A stretch of 25,877 nt of DNA from Crocosphaera sp038442745 (GCF_038442745.1 NZ_JARVCN010000361.1:1-25877); one strand, 5' to 3'; counted from the stretch's first letter, positions 8,774-17,620 are shown. Translations and numbers: made by a program. Notes: generated from the letters alone by a model not told the origin.

Positions 8774-9262
8774 TCACAAATTAACCATCGATAATCGTTG
8801 CTTAAATTCCCGTTCTAAGGACTCTATTTTAGCTTCAAATTCAGTTTGTAAGGTTTCCACTTGGGCAATCAATTCTTTCACCAGAGCGGTTAGTGAAGGT
8901 TTAGTATTCCTTTGCTTTCTAGGTTTCCCCTGACCTTCACAAACTCCTTTTTCTAGGCTGTGCAACTTCCTTTCCAATCGCTGAATCTCATTACGTCTTG
9001 CGATCGCTTCTCTCATCTCCTTATAAGCTTTGCTAGTTTCAGACCCCAAATACTGAGCCATCTTCCCCTTGACCTTGCTTTTCTGGGGATTGTCGGGGTC
9101 GCTATCCCCAGGTTTCGGCACAGCTTTCATCAGACGGTAATAGGTGTACTTTTTACCGTTTTTCGTGATAGTGGAATAGCCGATCCAGGTGTTGGCTTCG
9201 GCTACTCTACCAGAGGCTTTTATTTGTGCGATCTTGGCTTTGATGGCGAGTTCTGGTGGCAT
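8774..9262 (-). CDS. Coiled-coil protein, possibly DUF6788-like
   Basis: A 162-residue, strongly basic, probably cytoplasmic protein. The N-terminal 70 residues include a YYRLMKAVP...KGKMAQYLG pattern that recalls small DUF6788-type domains seen in cyanobacterial accessory DNA (memory-based, not searched). The rest (about 75-162) is charged and heptad-like with Leu/Ile spacing, consistent with coiled coils on either side of a short basic linker. The start is ATG at 9262, and a good promoter lies just upstream (9296-9324), so this gene may begin its own transcript that runs into the downstream replication genes. A DNA-binding or partner-binding role is possible but not shown. Confidence 0.65.
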   Translation of the reverse strand: MPPELAIKAKIAQIKASGRVAEANTWIGYSTITKNGKKYTYYRLMKAVPKPGDSDPDNPQKSKVKGKMAQYLGSETSKAYKEMREAIARRNEIQRLERKLHSLEKGVCEGQGKPRKQRNTKPSLTALVKELIAQVETLQTEFEAKIESLEREFKQRLSMVNL

Positions 9263-9295
9263 GAAAAACAGGTTGATGAAGGTTATCTAAGCTCA

Positions 9296-9324
9296 ATATT
9301 AGACCTTCACTAAACGTTTGTCAA
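9296..9324 (-). promoter_or_regulatory. Sigma70-type promoter for the coiled-coil gene
   Basis: On the minus strand TTGACA (9319-9324) is followed after exactly 17 nt by TAATAT (9296-9301). The -35 box is perfect and abuts a HIP1 octamer (9325-9332). The start codon of the downstream gene lies about 35 nt beyond the -10 box. It would give the block 9262-34 a second entry point for transcription. Confidence 0.55.
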
Positions 9325-9340
9325 GCGATCGCTTTCTTGT

Positions 9341-9973
9341 TCAAGGGGTTTTCACAGAATTTTCAGGGATTCGATCTAATTGCGTCAAAACGTACTCTTT
9401 ACCGTTGAAACAATAGCGACTCCTAAAAATTTCGTCCTCACCTTTTTGGGGGCGATCGTTTAACCAAGTTTCAGCGTCAATCCCTCCCATCTCCAGACAA
9501 GCTGGGACTCCGTCTTTCATTTGACGAGAAACTTTGAAGAGTGGAGTATCCCCTTGTCGTTGAAAAAGCTTGCCCCAAACTTTTCGATATTCACCGTCTT
9601 TTTCGATATAGACGAAATAGGAACATCTTGCCGCCACTCCACATAAGGGTCGATGTATTTCTCTAGGACAGCGATCACGCTCACATCGTATCCCAGGCTC
9701 CACTAAATACAAAGGATATTTCTGTCCCATATATTGAACTTTTATCATCGAAAATCGACGGGGGTCTCCGAGCCAAGAATCATTAATGTTTTCTTCTTTA
9801 ACTTGCTGACTTAATTCAATAGGAGCGACTTCGCCTGCATATTCCCATTGATTCTCGGTTTTAAAAGTTAGCTCTCCCGACCCTTGAGCAATCACGGCAT
9901 CAATGGTTTGGCAGGATTGTAAGCCTAAGATTGTTGATGCTACAGCAATTTTTAAAAGCAGTTGTTTACACAT
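9341..9973 (-). CDS. Exported lipoprotein of unknown function
   Basis: A 210-residue protein with a hydrophobic N-terminus ending in the lipobox LQSC (Cys21), so it should be lipid-anchored in the envelope. The mature part contains several cysteines, including a CERDRCPREIHRPLCGVAARC region that may form disulfides in the periplasm. No known domain was recognised. It starts with ATG, 11 nt after the stop of the upstream exported-protein gene, so the pair is probably translated from one transcript with the wall hydrolase and the T4SS genes. A VirB7-like stabilising lipoprotein is a positional possibility, but VirB7 proteins are usually far shorter. Confidence 0.75.
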   Translation of the reverse strand: MCKQLLLKIAVASTILGLQSCQTIDAVIAQGSGELTFKTENQWEYAGEVAPIELSQQVKEENINDSWLGDPRRFSMIKVQYMGQKYPLYLVEPGIRCERDRCPREIHRPLCGVAARCSYFVYIEKDGEYRKVWGKLFQRQGDTPLFKVSRQMKDGVPACLEMGGIDAETWLNDRPQKGEDEIFRSRYCFNGKEYVLTQLDRIPENSVKTP

Positions 9974-9984
9974 TTTCTTACATT

Positions 9985-10584
9985 TTAGAAAGCTAACTCA
10001 GGTTTTTCAGTTAATACAGAATCAGGCAAATCAAGTCCTAACCGTCGTAAGGCATATAAGTCTTCTTGAAACAAGTACGTTTGCCAAGGACCTGGTTGGA
10101 TTCCTTCTAAAATATAGGCTTTTAACTGTTCTTTACCCCCTAATCTTTCTAATTCAGATTGCCATTTTTCAAGTGCCATTTGTTGTGCCACAACTTTGGG
10201 AAGTACGTTCAACAAAGAGGAGAAAATTAACTCGGTTGATTGATCAATAGTATTTAGGTTTAGGCAACCAATTTCATCTACCGTAACAGCAAAACGTCCT
10301 CCCCTATAATAAGGTTCGGGATCATTTTCAAAAGGCGAATTTGTTTCATATAACATACGAATCACATAATAATCATTTCCTTGATATCTAATTGCCCCTT
10401 CAATTATTGGCTCACGATCAGGTTCTTTTCTATCCATAGGCAAACAAGGTAAAATTTCTTTTGGTATAGTTTTTTCTAACACTATCGTCTGCGCTTTAAG
10501 CTGTGTTTTTGTACTGATAAAAATACACGAAATACTAACTAAGCAAGCTAACAGTACATATTTTCCCAAGTTTTTATACTTCAT
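9985..10584 (-). CDS. Secreted protein of unknown function
   Basis: A 199-residue protein with an N-terminal signal peptide (hydrophobic stretch about 8-24, cleavage plausible near the KAQ at 30-32). The mature part has two cysteines and no membrane helix, so it is probably periplasmic. No domain was recognised. AGGA lies about eight nt before the ATG, a reasonable ribosome binding site. It is 9 nt downstream of the wall-hydrolase gene, which suggests a role in the envelope part of the transfer machine, but that is context only. Confidence 0.75.
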   Translation of the reverse strand: MKYKNLGKYVLLACLVSISCIFISTKTQLKAQTIVLEKTIPKEILPCLPMDRKEPDREPIIEGAIRYQGNDYYVIRMLYETNSPFENDPEPYYRGGRFAVTVDEIGCLNLNTIDQSTELIFSSLLNVLPKVVAQQMALEKWQSELERLGGKEQLKAYILEGIQPGPWQTYLFQEDLYALRRLGLDLPDSVLTEKPELAF

Positions 10585-10593
10585 AAGTTGTTC

Positions 10594-12879
10594 CTAAAAA
10601 TTAATGAATTTTTCTGGATCTAAAGCTTTACCCCAAGGTCCTCCTAATCTAATCTCAAAGTGTAAATGAGGACCACTACCAATGCCTGTTTGTCCACTTA
10701 AAGCTATAACATCCCCTTGATTAACTTTCTGACCATTTTTAACCAGGGGTTTACTCAAGTGAGCATACCGAGTTGTATACTCACAATGTTTTATATCGAC
10801 TGTTATGCCATAACCCCTATAGGTACTGGTGTAAGTAACTGTACCTCCATCAGACGCTCTTATCTTAGTGCCAATAGGGGTTCCAACATCTGTCCCTGCG
10901 TGACTTCGACTACAAGATCCTAATGGTCGACATTCTCCGAATCTACTTGTTCGTATGTATCCTGGAGAGGGATGAATAAATTTACCTGTACATTTTCCTT
11001 TTCGAGAACACTTTTTCTTAGATTCCTTTAAAAACTGCTGATATAATTTTCTAGCTCGAACAGCATAACCTTGGTTAAAACTACCTCTACCTGCATAATG
11101 CCACCCTCCGAGCATATATACAATGTCTTTTCCTCGATGTCCTTGATCAAAAGCTTTAGCCATCATTTTTTTAAAGTCTTCAAAAAATAACTTATCTTGC
11201 GCTTCTGGAGGAAAGTATTTTTTTATCGATTCTCGCAACTCTGCTTTAGAAATATTTTGAGCATAACTTCGGTCTAGAACCGAGCGTCCCTCACTTCCAT
11301 AAAGAGCAACTACCTCCTCTCTATAAGTCATAAATTGGTATTTACCAAGCCCATGACCCCCAGGAATCGTGCAATTTATCCCACACGAAGCCCAGTCCCC
11401 AACAGCATAGTAGCCTCCACTTCCTTCACTTTCTATTTTAGCGATCGCCTCTTTCAAAGCCCCCATGTGAACACCCTTGTAAGTTTCACAATCGTCGGTT
11501 GAGCCAAAGTTTAGCTCGCTGACATCGGGAGAATAACCCTCTCCTTGAAAACCAGGAGGCAAATTATCAGCAATTTCAGGAGGGATAGACCCAACAGAGG
11601 GAACAGGTGGTAGATAATCAGGAACCTCAGCATCAACACCATCTACCCCCACGAAAACAAAGTCTTTTTCTTTGTGGGAGAACCAAGGGAAGGGTCCAAT
11701 TATATAAGGAGTACAAGTTTTACCTGACCAAAAAATCTGGCCACAAATACGAAAATAGATACTAAAACTAGCAGTTCCGGTTGACTCGTTGGTATCAGTA
11801 AGAACGACTTTGAACATCTCCCCAAACGGGTGTCTTCCTGTGGGTTCTGAACCTCCGAACATGGAACCCAGAAGTCCTGAACCCCCTTTAACTCGTTGAG
11901 ACTTACCCGAAATCCACTGTTTCCCATGTAGAGGACGAGTCGGGGAAGGGATAGCATCAGTTAACTCAATATGGGCGCAATTTTCTTGTTCACAAGGAAC
12001 TTTAAACCCTTCTTGATAACTCCCTGAAATAGTATTAGTTCGATTCGCTTCTTTTTCCCCGAAAACGATATCTAGTTTCGCTAAAAACCCTCCTTGAGCT
12101 AAATCTAAAATAAAGCTAGCAATAGGAACATTGGCTAACCCTGGAATTTCACTTAAAAAAGAATCTTCCCAGTTGATAAAACTGCCAAACTTAGCATTTT
12201 CTAAATTGGGAATCGAAGTTAAATCATATTGAGTTAAATCTAATTCTTCAAGTTTTATGGTTCCAATATTTAACCTGTCACTTAATGAAGCTAAACTTCG
12301 CCTCCCTAACCTAACTGCTTTTTCAGGGGTGACACGAGTTTTAACTAAATCAAATAAGGGTATAACATCCCTTAAACGGTAAGATCCCAACAACGGAACA
12401 GCATCAACCAAATCCTCGATACTTTCCCTACCAAGAAGGCCAAAGTCAGCCAATCGCAGAAGCGATGAGTCCATCCCCGTATAACTAGCGATGTTATTAA
12501 TCGTCCAGTTTTCTAAGTTAGAATTCGTCCGTAAATCGCCTAACTTTAAAATATTTTCAATAGGGGTTCCTACATCCCAAGAACGAGAGGGATCATATCC
12601 AAACTGACGAATTAAATCGTTGGGTTCTAACCCCAATTGCCCAGCCATTTCCGATAGATTAAAATGACCAGCACCCATTGAAGGGGGAATAGACGAAAAA
12701 CTTAAATTTTCCCAATCTGGGTAGGTCACACCTTCATACGTCATGGTGGGAATCGTCGAACTTTGCTCAACAGTATAAAAGACATCTTCTTGGGCTGCAA
12801 CTTGATGGGGTTGTATCCCAGTTAACCAGACTAAGGCGATTATTATTAGTAAAAAAAAGACAAAGATTCTTCTAAGCAT
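10594..12879 (-). CDS. Bifunctional wall hydrolase: lysozyme-like transglycosylase plus M23 peptidase
   Basis: A 761-residue exported protein that would locally open peptidoglycan so the transfer channel can be assembled. A signal peptide (about 1-29) is followed by a roughly 430-residue helical and linker region without recognised domains. Residues about 465-615 form a lysozyme-like fold: KIESEGSGG holds the likely catalytic Glu483, followed by GLGKYQFM. Residues about 640-761 are an M23/LytM endopeptidase with zinc ligands H660 and D664 (HAGTD) and H740 in HLHFE, plus the RYAHLS histidine (H707). A GTG one codon upstream (12882) is an alternative start. T4SS loci usually carry only a VirB1-like transglycosylase, so the added peptidase is notable. 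The context next to VirB9/VirB10-like genes supports the role. Confidence 0.85.
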   Translation of the reverse strand: MLRRIFVFFLLIIIALVWLTGIQPHQVAAQEDVFYTVEQSSTIPTMTYEGVTYPDWENLSFSSIPPSMGAGHFNLSEMAGQLGLEPNDLIRQFGYDPSRSWDVGTPIENILKLGDLRTNSNLENWTINNIASYTGMDSSLLRLADFGLLGRESIEDLVDAVPLLGSYRLRDVIPLFDLVKTRVTPEKAVRLGRRSLASLSDRLNIGTIKLEELDLTQYDLTSIPNLENAKFGSFINWEDSFLSEIPGLANVPIASFILDLAQGGFLAKLDIVFGEKEANRTNTISGSYQEGFKVPCEQENCAHIELTDAIPSPTRPLHGKQWISGKSQRVKGGSGLLGSMFGGSEPTGRHPFGEMFKVVLTDTNESTGTASFSIYFRICGQIFWSGKTCTPYIIGPFPWFSHKEKDFVFVGVDGVDAEVPDYLPPVPSVGSIPPEIADNLPPGFQGEGYSPDVSELNFGSTDDCETYKGVHMGALKEAIAKIESEGSGGYYAVGDWASCGINCTIPGGHGLGKYQFMTYREEVVALYGSEGRSVLDRSYAQNISKAELRESIKKYFPPEAQDKLFFEDFKKMMAKAFDQGHRGKDIVYMLGGWHYAGRGSFNQGYAVRARKLYQQFLKESKKKCSRKGKCTGKFIHPSPGYIRTSRFGECRPLGSCSRSHAGTDVGTPIGTKIRASDGGTVTYTSTYRGYGITVDIKHCEYTTRYAHLSKPLVKNGQKVNQGDVIALSGQTGIGSGPHLHFEIRLGGPWGKALDPEKFINF

Positions 12880-12932
12880 CACACTAATCAGTTATGGTGC
12901 AAATTAATAACTATTTGAAAAACTCGTAAAAC

Positions 12933-13130
12933 TTAATTTATTTTGACTTTAAATCTGTTTTTACATTTTCGACAACATCTATTCACAAACTCAAGAAAAA
13001 CTATTCCTAGTAAAGCAATTTGGAACACAGTTGCTACATCTAAAACTTTTAAACTAGCTTCTTTGATTAACGGAGAATTTTCGGCTTTTATTTCGATAAT
13101 ATCTTGAATTTTATGACGGGATAATAAAAT
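12933..13130 (-). CDS. Possible small membrane protein with ATT start
   Basis: An open frame of 65 codons plus stop in the otherwise empty 318-bp gap. It has no ATG, GTG or TTG near its 5' end, but ATT at 13128-13130 (and ATC just before it) lies seven nt after a strong GAGGAG sequence. The product would have a charged N-terminal half, one hydrophobic segment (VATVFQIALLGIVFLEFV) and a basic CCRKCK tail, a sensible single-span membrane protein. Translation from ATT is rare, so this could equally be a decayed gene. It lies between the VirB9-like and wall-hydrolase genes on the same strand. No family was recognised. Confidence 0.4.
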   Translation of the reverse strand: MLLSRHKIQDIIEIKAENSPLIKEASLKVLDVATVFQIALLGIVFLEFVNRCCRKCKNRFKVKIN

Positions 13131-13200
13131 GATTTAACTCCTCACTTTTTTCTAAATTTTTTTAAAAAATATTGGTTTTTTTGATTCATTTTTGGCTTAA

Positions 13201-13998
13201 TTATTGATTTAATTTATCTTCAAACAACAATTCTCTTTGCTTAGGATAAAATAGTTCGAGAATGGAATTATTAAGCGGTTCAGAAGTTGAGTAATTGCTT
13301 TCTAATTGCTGTCTAAACCGCTCGGTTTGTCCCATCGAAGAGAGACGAGCGAGAAACTGAGGGGACACCCCTGAGAGTCCCGCAGCTTCATCGAGTGTTC
13401 TTCCCGTAGATACTAATCTCAAGACATTATTAACTCTTGTTACGAGAACCATATTTCCTTGATTTGGGGAAATTAACCCTTCATTGAGGGCTTTAAGCAT
13501 TCCCATTCTCAAACTTGTTATAGTGTCTGCACCCCCTAACCTTCCTGGAATGTTCCGAGTCGTTGGACTAGGTTTCGGTTGAGCAACGGTCACACCGTAA
13601 TATTGGGGGTTGCCTTTGCCATAGGTTAATACAAACTGGTAACGATTCTTATTTGTTATGACCGTCAGTAAGGTTGAGGGGGATGTGGGTAAGTTCTCAA
13701 ACTTAAGAGTGTTAATGCGTTTTAAATGGATTGATTGGGCATTGCCACTACTGATAGGGGCATCGAAATCCGTCGTTATTCTAGATGGGTCATCTAACCA
13801 GACTTTTTGGATATACTCTCCTGTTTTTGAAAAACTGATATTTAACCCTGAACCTGGCCAAACTTGTAGTCTTGGCAGAGAACCACTTTCTCCTGATGCG
13901 ATCCCAGGAGCAATAGTACGGATGTCTTGAGAGTAAGCAGGAGTCATCACCAAGACGGCAAGAACAATAATCAGGGAAGAAAAAGTTGGTTTAAGCAT
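13201..13998 (-). CDS. VirB9/TraK-like outer-envelope T4SS protein
   Basis: A 265-residue protein with a signal peptide (about 1-23). The N-terminal half of the mature protein has a beta-rich pattern (VWPGSGLNISF...VWLDDPSRI...TLLTVITNKNRYQFVL) matching the N-terminal domain of VirB9/TraK, where a tNL-x-V-T-x-R-Y-x-F signature is typical. The C-terminal third is more helical and divergent, so the outer-membrane ring domain is not obvious. A GGAG ribosome site precedes the ATG. It follows the VirB10-like gene with only 2 nt between stop and start. VirB9 and VirB10 partners assemble the outer core complex, which supports the assignment; sequence similarity is modest. Confidence 0.65.
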   Translation of the reverse strand: MLKPTFSSLIIVLAVLVMTPAYSQDIRTIAPGIASGESGSLPRLQVWPGSGLNISFSKTGEYIQKVWLDDPSRITTDFDAPISSGNAQSIHLKRINTLKFENLPTSPSTLLTVITNKNRYQFVLTYGKGNPQYYGVTVAQPKPSPTTRNIPGRLGGADTITSLRMGMLKALNEGLISPNQGNMVLVTRVNNVLRLVSTGRTLDEAAGLSGVSPQFLARLSSMGQTERFRQQLESNYSTSEPLNNSILELFYPKQRELLFEDKLNQ

Positions 13999-14000
13999 GA

Positions 14001-15665
14001 TTAGTTCTCCTCAAAAATGCGAATCGGTTGACGAACAATAAGCTCAATTTCGGTCTCTTGTTGTAGATGCCAAATAGTAGCCCTAGCAGTGGGAGAAAAA
14101 TATTGGGGTTTTTGTTGTCGATATTTGCCATAGAGTTGTTGAATTTGATTAATTCGGTACATATCTTGGTAAGGGTTCCCAGAAGACCCACCACTGAGAA
14201 TGGGTAAAGTCGCACCCAGAACATCAAGAACTAATCCTCCTCTATCGACTCCTGGTTGTTGTCCTGGTTGTTCTATCTTTTGAGCCATCAAAGGCATTCC
14301 CGAAACTTGTTTAATGGCCATCGCTCCTGGGGGAATAGGGATAGATCGGTAGCCAACTGCTGTAGGGAAATCAATACTGGTGACAGTAAGTAGAACTAAA
14401 CCTGATGGTCTAGCTTGTTGCACCATTGCTGTTACTTCTGCTCCTGGTGGGATGATTTGCTTTCCCTGGTCATCCGTAATCCCTTGACTCAATTGAATTA
14501 GCACAGGCTCGAATTGAACTAAACTCGGATCATCCCATGCGATCGCCTCTCGTAAAACCCCTTGAATACGAGTGTTGGGAGGGATAACCGCTACATCTCG
14601 TTTCACGCCATTTAAGACCGGAGCCTCAAGAGATGGGTCAACCCTAGGAACTTGTCTGGTTTGTTGTGTTCTATGGGGGTTAAGTTGCTGTTGTCGGTCT
14701 TGATAACTGACTTGCTGATAAGGTTGGGGATCAGGTTCTCTATAAGATTGTTGATAAGGTTGCTGATAAGGTTGCTGATAAGGTTGCTGATAAGATTGTT
14801 GAGGAGCCAAAGCCATCACCATAGGGTCATCGGTTCCTGAATAAATAGGGTCGTAGGGTCCGGAGAGAATGGGGGGGGTAGCAGTATAATTCTGATTCTG
14901 TTTAGCATTGCCACCAAAACTACCTACTTGAGAAGCCGTTAACCAAGCGGTTTCAGGGTCAACCTTGGGTTGGCCAGAGGTATCAGCACTGACAGGAGTA
15001 GGAGTGGGAACTGGTGGTGGTGTTGGTTTGGGAGTCGGAGGGGTAACTCTTTGCACCGTTACCTGACGGGGTGGGGGTGGTGGTGTCTGTACCCGACGGG
15101 GTGGTGGGGGCGGTGGTGAAGAAGAAACCCGATTGCTTGTGGTAGTTGTTTTACGAGTTGGTGGTTGGACTTCTGGTGGTGAAGTTTTCTGCTTTTGTGA
15201 ACTAGATTGAGCTTGCTGGTTGATTTTCTCAAGTTCTTTTTCTTGTTCTTTCATTGCTAGTTCAGCTTTAAGCTTACCTAGTTCTTCCCCATCTGAAGAT
15301 AAGATATCACTGTTACTTTCTGGAAATAAGTTATTTTCTTCTTCTATTTGTTCACTTTCATTTCCCGTTTTTTCTTCATTTTCTTGTGAGTTACTCAGAG
15401 TGTGCCACCCAACCCCTCCAATGATGAGTAAAACAGCAACCCCAATACCTACTTTATTAAGAGATTGAGGCATAAAAGACATTCTTGAAACAGGAGCATC
15501 TGTATCAAGTTCTTCAGCAGGAACGAGAAAGTCCTCATCTTCTCCATCCTCAAAATTAATGGTTAATGTATTTTCCGCTGGTTCGTCTTGATTGAAACCA
15601 GCTAAAGCATTTAAGCGTTCTATACTCTCAGGGACATTTCCTTGAGTATTCATGTTTTCTGACAT
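14001..15665 (-). CDS. VirB10/TrbI-like channel scaffold protein
   Basis: A 554-residue protein spanning the envelope. It has an acidic cytoplasmic N-terminus, one membrane helix (about 72-90), a long periplasmic proline-rich region (about 160-230) and Gln/Tyr-rich repeats (about 290-340), then a conserved C-terminal domain from about 360 with TRIQGVLREAI and GKQIIPPGAEVTAMV, which is typical of VirB10/TrbI. This family links inner-membrane ATPases to the outer core. The proline-rich stretch probably spans the periplasm. It starts with ATG, 3 nt downstream of the VirB8-like stop. The 12-bp tandem DNA repeat at 14735-14794 encodes the QPYQ units and can vary in copy number. Confidence 0.82.
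   Translation of the reverse strand: MSENMNTQGNVPESIERLNALAGFNQDEPAENTLTINFEDGEDEDFLVPAEELDTDAPVSRMSFMPQSLNKVGIGVAVLLIIGGVGWHTLSNSQENEEKTGNESEQIEEENNLFPESNSDILSSDGEELGKLKAELAMKEQEKELEKINQQAQSSSQKQKTSPPEVQPPTRKTTTTSNRVSSSPPPPPPRRVQTPPPPPRQVTVQRVTPPTPKPTPPPVPTPTPVSADTSGQPKVDPETAWLTASQVGSFGGNAKQNQNYTATPPILSGPYDPIYSGTDDPMVMALAPQQSYQQPYQQPYQQPYQQSYREPDPQPYQQVSYQDRQQQLNPHRTQQTRQVPRVDPSLEAPVLNGVKRDVAVIPPNTRIQGVLREAIAWDDPSLVQFEPVLIQLSQGITDDQGKQIIPPGAEVTAMVQQARPSGLVLLTVTSIDFPTAVGYRSIPIPPGAMAIKQVSGMPLMAQKIEQPGQQPGVDRGGLVLDVLGATLPILSGGSSGNPYQDMYRINQIQQLYGKYRQQKPQYFSPTARATIWHLQQETEIELIVRQPIRIFEEN
14735..14794. repeat. 12-bp tandem repeat encoding QPYQ units
   Basis: GTTGCTGATAAG occurs in perfect tandem at 14759-14770, 14771-14782 and 14783-14794, preceded by diverged copies at 14747-14758 and 14735-14746. 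On the minus strand it encodes Gln-Pro-Tyr-Gln repeats inside the VirB10-like protein. The 12-bp unit keeps the frame, so slippage would lengthen or shorten the periplasmic linker. Confidence 0.9.
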
Positions 15666-15668
15666 GGC

Positions 15669-16478
15669 TTATTCCTCTTGTAAATCCGTAATATTTTCTA
15701 TTTCGAGTTGTGCCGAACGACTATTCCAAATCGCTTTTTGAATGGCCGTCGCTTGTTCATCAAGTAATAAGGGTGGTTGCTCAATGGCTTTTACGTAAAA
15801 GGTTTTGTTAAAAGGAATACCTTGACCCACTAACTTGCCTCTGTCAAATAACAGTAAATAGGCAATCATATCCACTTGCCAGTGACCCGGCTTTAATTCG
15901 ATGGGGTCACGAATATGACTTATCTTTAGGAAACTATTGCCATATCCCCAAATATTTATCGGTAATTTATTAGTAAAAACCGCTAAATTTTCTAGAAAAG
16001 AAACCCGATAATTATCTTTTTCCGATAAACTAAAACTAGCGGACCATACTGGAGTTGTTACTATCAGTTCCTCTTCAGGATTGACTACAATTCCTGAATC
16101 TTTTTCTCCCTTAATTTTTCCTGACCAATTGTAAAGACTGGTTGCAGTTTGTCCGACAAACTTTTTAATCAATTCAGGCTCGCGATAAGTAGAAACCCCT
16201 GCTGTAACACTGATGGCTTGTCCCCCTTCTAATTGAACTAAAGTCGGAGCAGGACGCACTGCTAAGCGATATAAAACAATGGCAAAAAATCCTAAAATGG
16301 TAACAGTGACTAAGTGAATAATCAGAGAACTTAGAACAAATTTTGATAGTAATTTGTTCTCTTTAGGAATTAGTCTCGAATACTGTTCTTTTCCTGGTTT
16401 TTGCTCAGGCTCTTGTTCTTTTGAAAGAGTAGAATCATTCGTTTTTTTCTGGTTGGGTGAAGTTGTTAATTTAAACAT
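15669..16478 (-). CDS. VirB8/TraE-like inner-membrane T4SS protein
   Basis: A 269-residue bitopic protein: a charged cytoplasmic N-terminus rich in Lys/Glu/Gln, one membrane helix (about 46-70) and a periplasmic domain of about 190 residues with alternating beta-like segments (VWSASFSL...HWQVDMIAYLLLFDRGK), the architecture of VirB8/TraE proteins whose periplasmic part is NTF2-like. The assignment rests mainly on topology, size and position between the VirB6-like and VirB10-like genes. A GAGGG precedes the ATG. The gene starts 12 nt after the VirB6-like stop. VirB8 nucleates the inner-membrane complex, so the role is inferred from family rules. Confidence 0.65.
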   Translation of the reverse strand: MFKLTTSPNQKKTNDSTLSKEQEPEQKPGKEQYSRLIPKENKLLSKFVLSSLIIHLVTVTILGFFAIVLYRLAVRPAPTLVQLEGGQAISVTAGVSTYREPELIKKFVGQTATSLYNWSGKIKGEKDSGIVVNPEEELIVTTPVWSASFSLSEKDNYRVSFLENLAVFTNKLPINIWGYGNSFLKISHIRDPIELKPGHWQVDMIAYLLLFDRGKLVGQGIPFNKTFYVKAIEQPPLLLDEQATAIQKAIWNSRSAQLEIENITDLQEE

Positions 16479-16490
16479 ATTCCCTCTCTA

Positions 16491-17585
16491 CTAAATGAAA
16501 CGACCTGCTACATTAAGACCAGTGCTAACCGTAGATTTGAGAGCATTAGCCATTCCTGTCCAAACGGCCATGCCGCCTCCTGCACTTAACGCTGAACTGA
16601 ACACCGGCGCATAAAAGCCAAACACCATATATAAAGGCACATTATCCTCAGTGAAGGTAATATTATTAACCGTCGCTGCTGCGGTTAAACCGGCCATCAT
16701 GTTGAAACTCAATTTGGCAAAACCAATGGAGAAAAAACCAATTGCCCAAGCAATGGCAACCCTCTCTCCTTTGGGTAACAAAGAACCCCCCACTGCCAAA
16801 GGCGCAGCTATGGTTGTTATCAATAAAGAAGCTTCTAAAAAGTGTTGATATCCTTGCATCCAGGCTGCCATTGAAGCATAAGTCGCCCCTTCTTTTCCTC
16901 GAAGTAACAGTTTAATCGCTTCATTAATTCCTGATGATAAACTATAAGTGGGGTCTACAATATTGTTTTCTGAAGTTACCCCTGCTTCAGAATAGACACG
17001 ATCCAGTTCTTGTTCTGTGTAAGTAATATAATTTAGTAATCTTTCTCGCCAAGTTACGTTCGCTCCCCCTAAGTTTTGAATTTCTTGTTTGACAGTAGCC
17101 AGTTCTACTTGTAAACATTCGAGTTGCTCTTGCCCCATCATATACTCGCAATGCTTTAACCTTTCAGAAACTAACATTCGCATTCCACTAATTTCTTGTA
17201 ATTCAGCAAATTGTTCCTCTAAACTGGCTCCTACTACAGCAAAATCTAATACTTGTTGATTGATATTATTAATTAAATTTCGACAATCTAAACAAAAATG
17301 CGCCAAGATTTTGCCATTATTTGATAGTAAAATTACTAGAATTAAAGGAATTATCAAGTTCAGAAAATACTCTTGATAGTTTTTTTCTAAAAGCATTTTC
17401 TGATAATGAAAAGCCAAAATAATTAAAGTTCCTGAAGCAGCAATTAATCCCACATAACACAAAATAGCAAATAGATATTGACCGGTTACTGCCCCAGAAC
17501 CAATCAGAACTTGATCCCAAATATCTAACCATTCTTGTTTGATATTTTTGTTAGTTTCTACTGCCTGTTCAAATATTTCTAACAT
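16491..17585 (-). CDS. VirB6/TrbL-like polytopic T4SS protein
   Basis: A 364-residue inner-membrane protein with about five hydrophobic segments (roughly 30-55, 70-90, 250-275, 278-300 and 315-345) around a soluble helical region rich in Glu/Gln (about 115-225) with four cysteines. The C-terminal group carries GERVAIAWAIGFFSIGFAKLSF and a Gly/Ala-rich SALSAGGGMA stretch, typical of VirB6/TrbL. These proteins line the substrate path through the inner membrane. The starting ATG is 35 nt downstream of the preceding stop. Identification is by topology and position; VirB6 proteins diverge strongly in sequence. Confidence 0.65.
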   Translation of the reverse strand: MLEIFEQAVETNKNIKQEWLDIWDQVLIGSGAVTGQYLFAILCYVGLIAASGTLIILAFHYQKMLLEKNYQEYFLNLIIPLILVILLSNNGKILAHFCLDCRNLINNINQQVLDFAVVGASLEEQFAELQEISGMRMLVSERLKHCEYMMGQEQLECLQVELATVKQEIQNLGGANVTWRERLLNYITYTEQELDRVYSEAGVTSENNIVDPTYSLSSGINEAIKLLLRGKEGATYASMAAWMQGYQHFLEASLLITTIAAPLAVGGSLLPKGERVAIAWAIGFFSIGFAKLSFNMMAGLTAAATVNNITFTEDNVPLYMVFGFYAPVFSSALSAGGGMAVWTGMANALKSTVSTGLNVAGRFI

Positions 17586-17620
17586 GATTTTCGATAATCC
17601 ACTAATAACTAATAACTTAT

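Noticed and set aside
14652..14840. Plus-strand frame with repeated RLLI units
   Set aside because: It is the reverse reading of the 12-bp QPYQ tandem repeat, not a gene.
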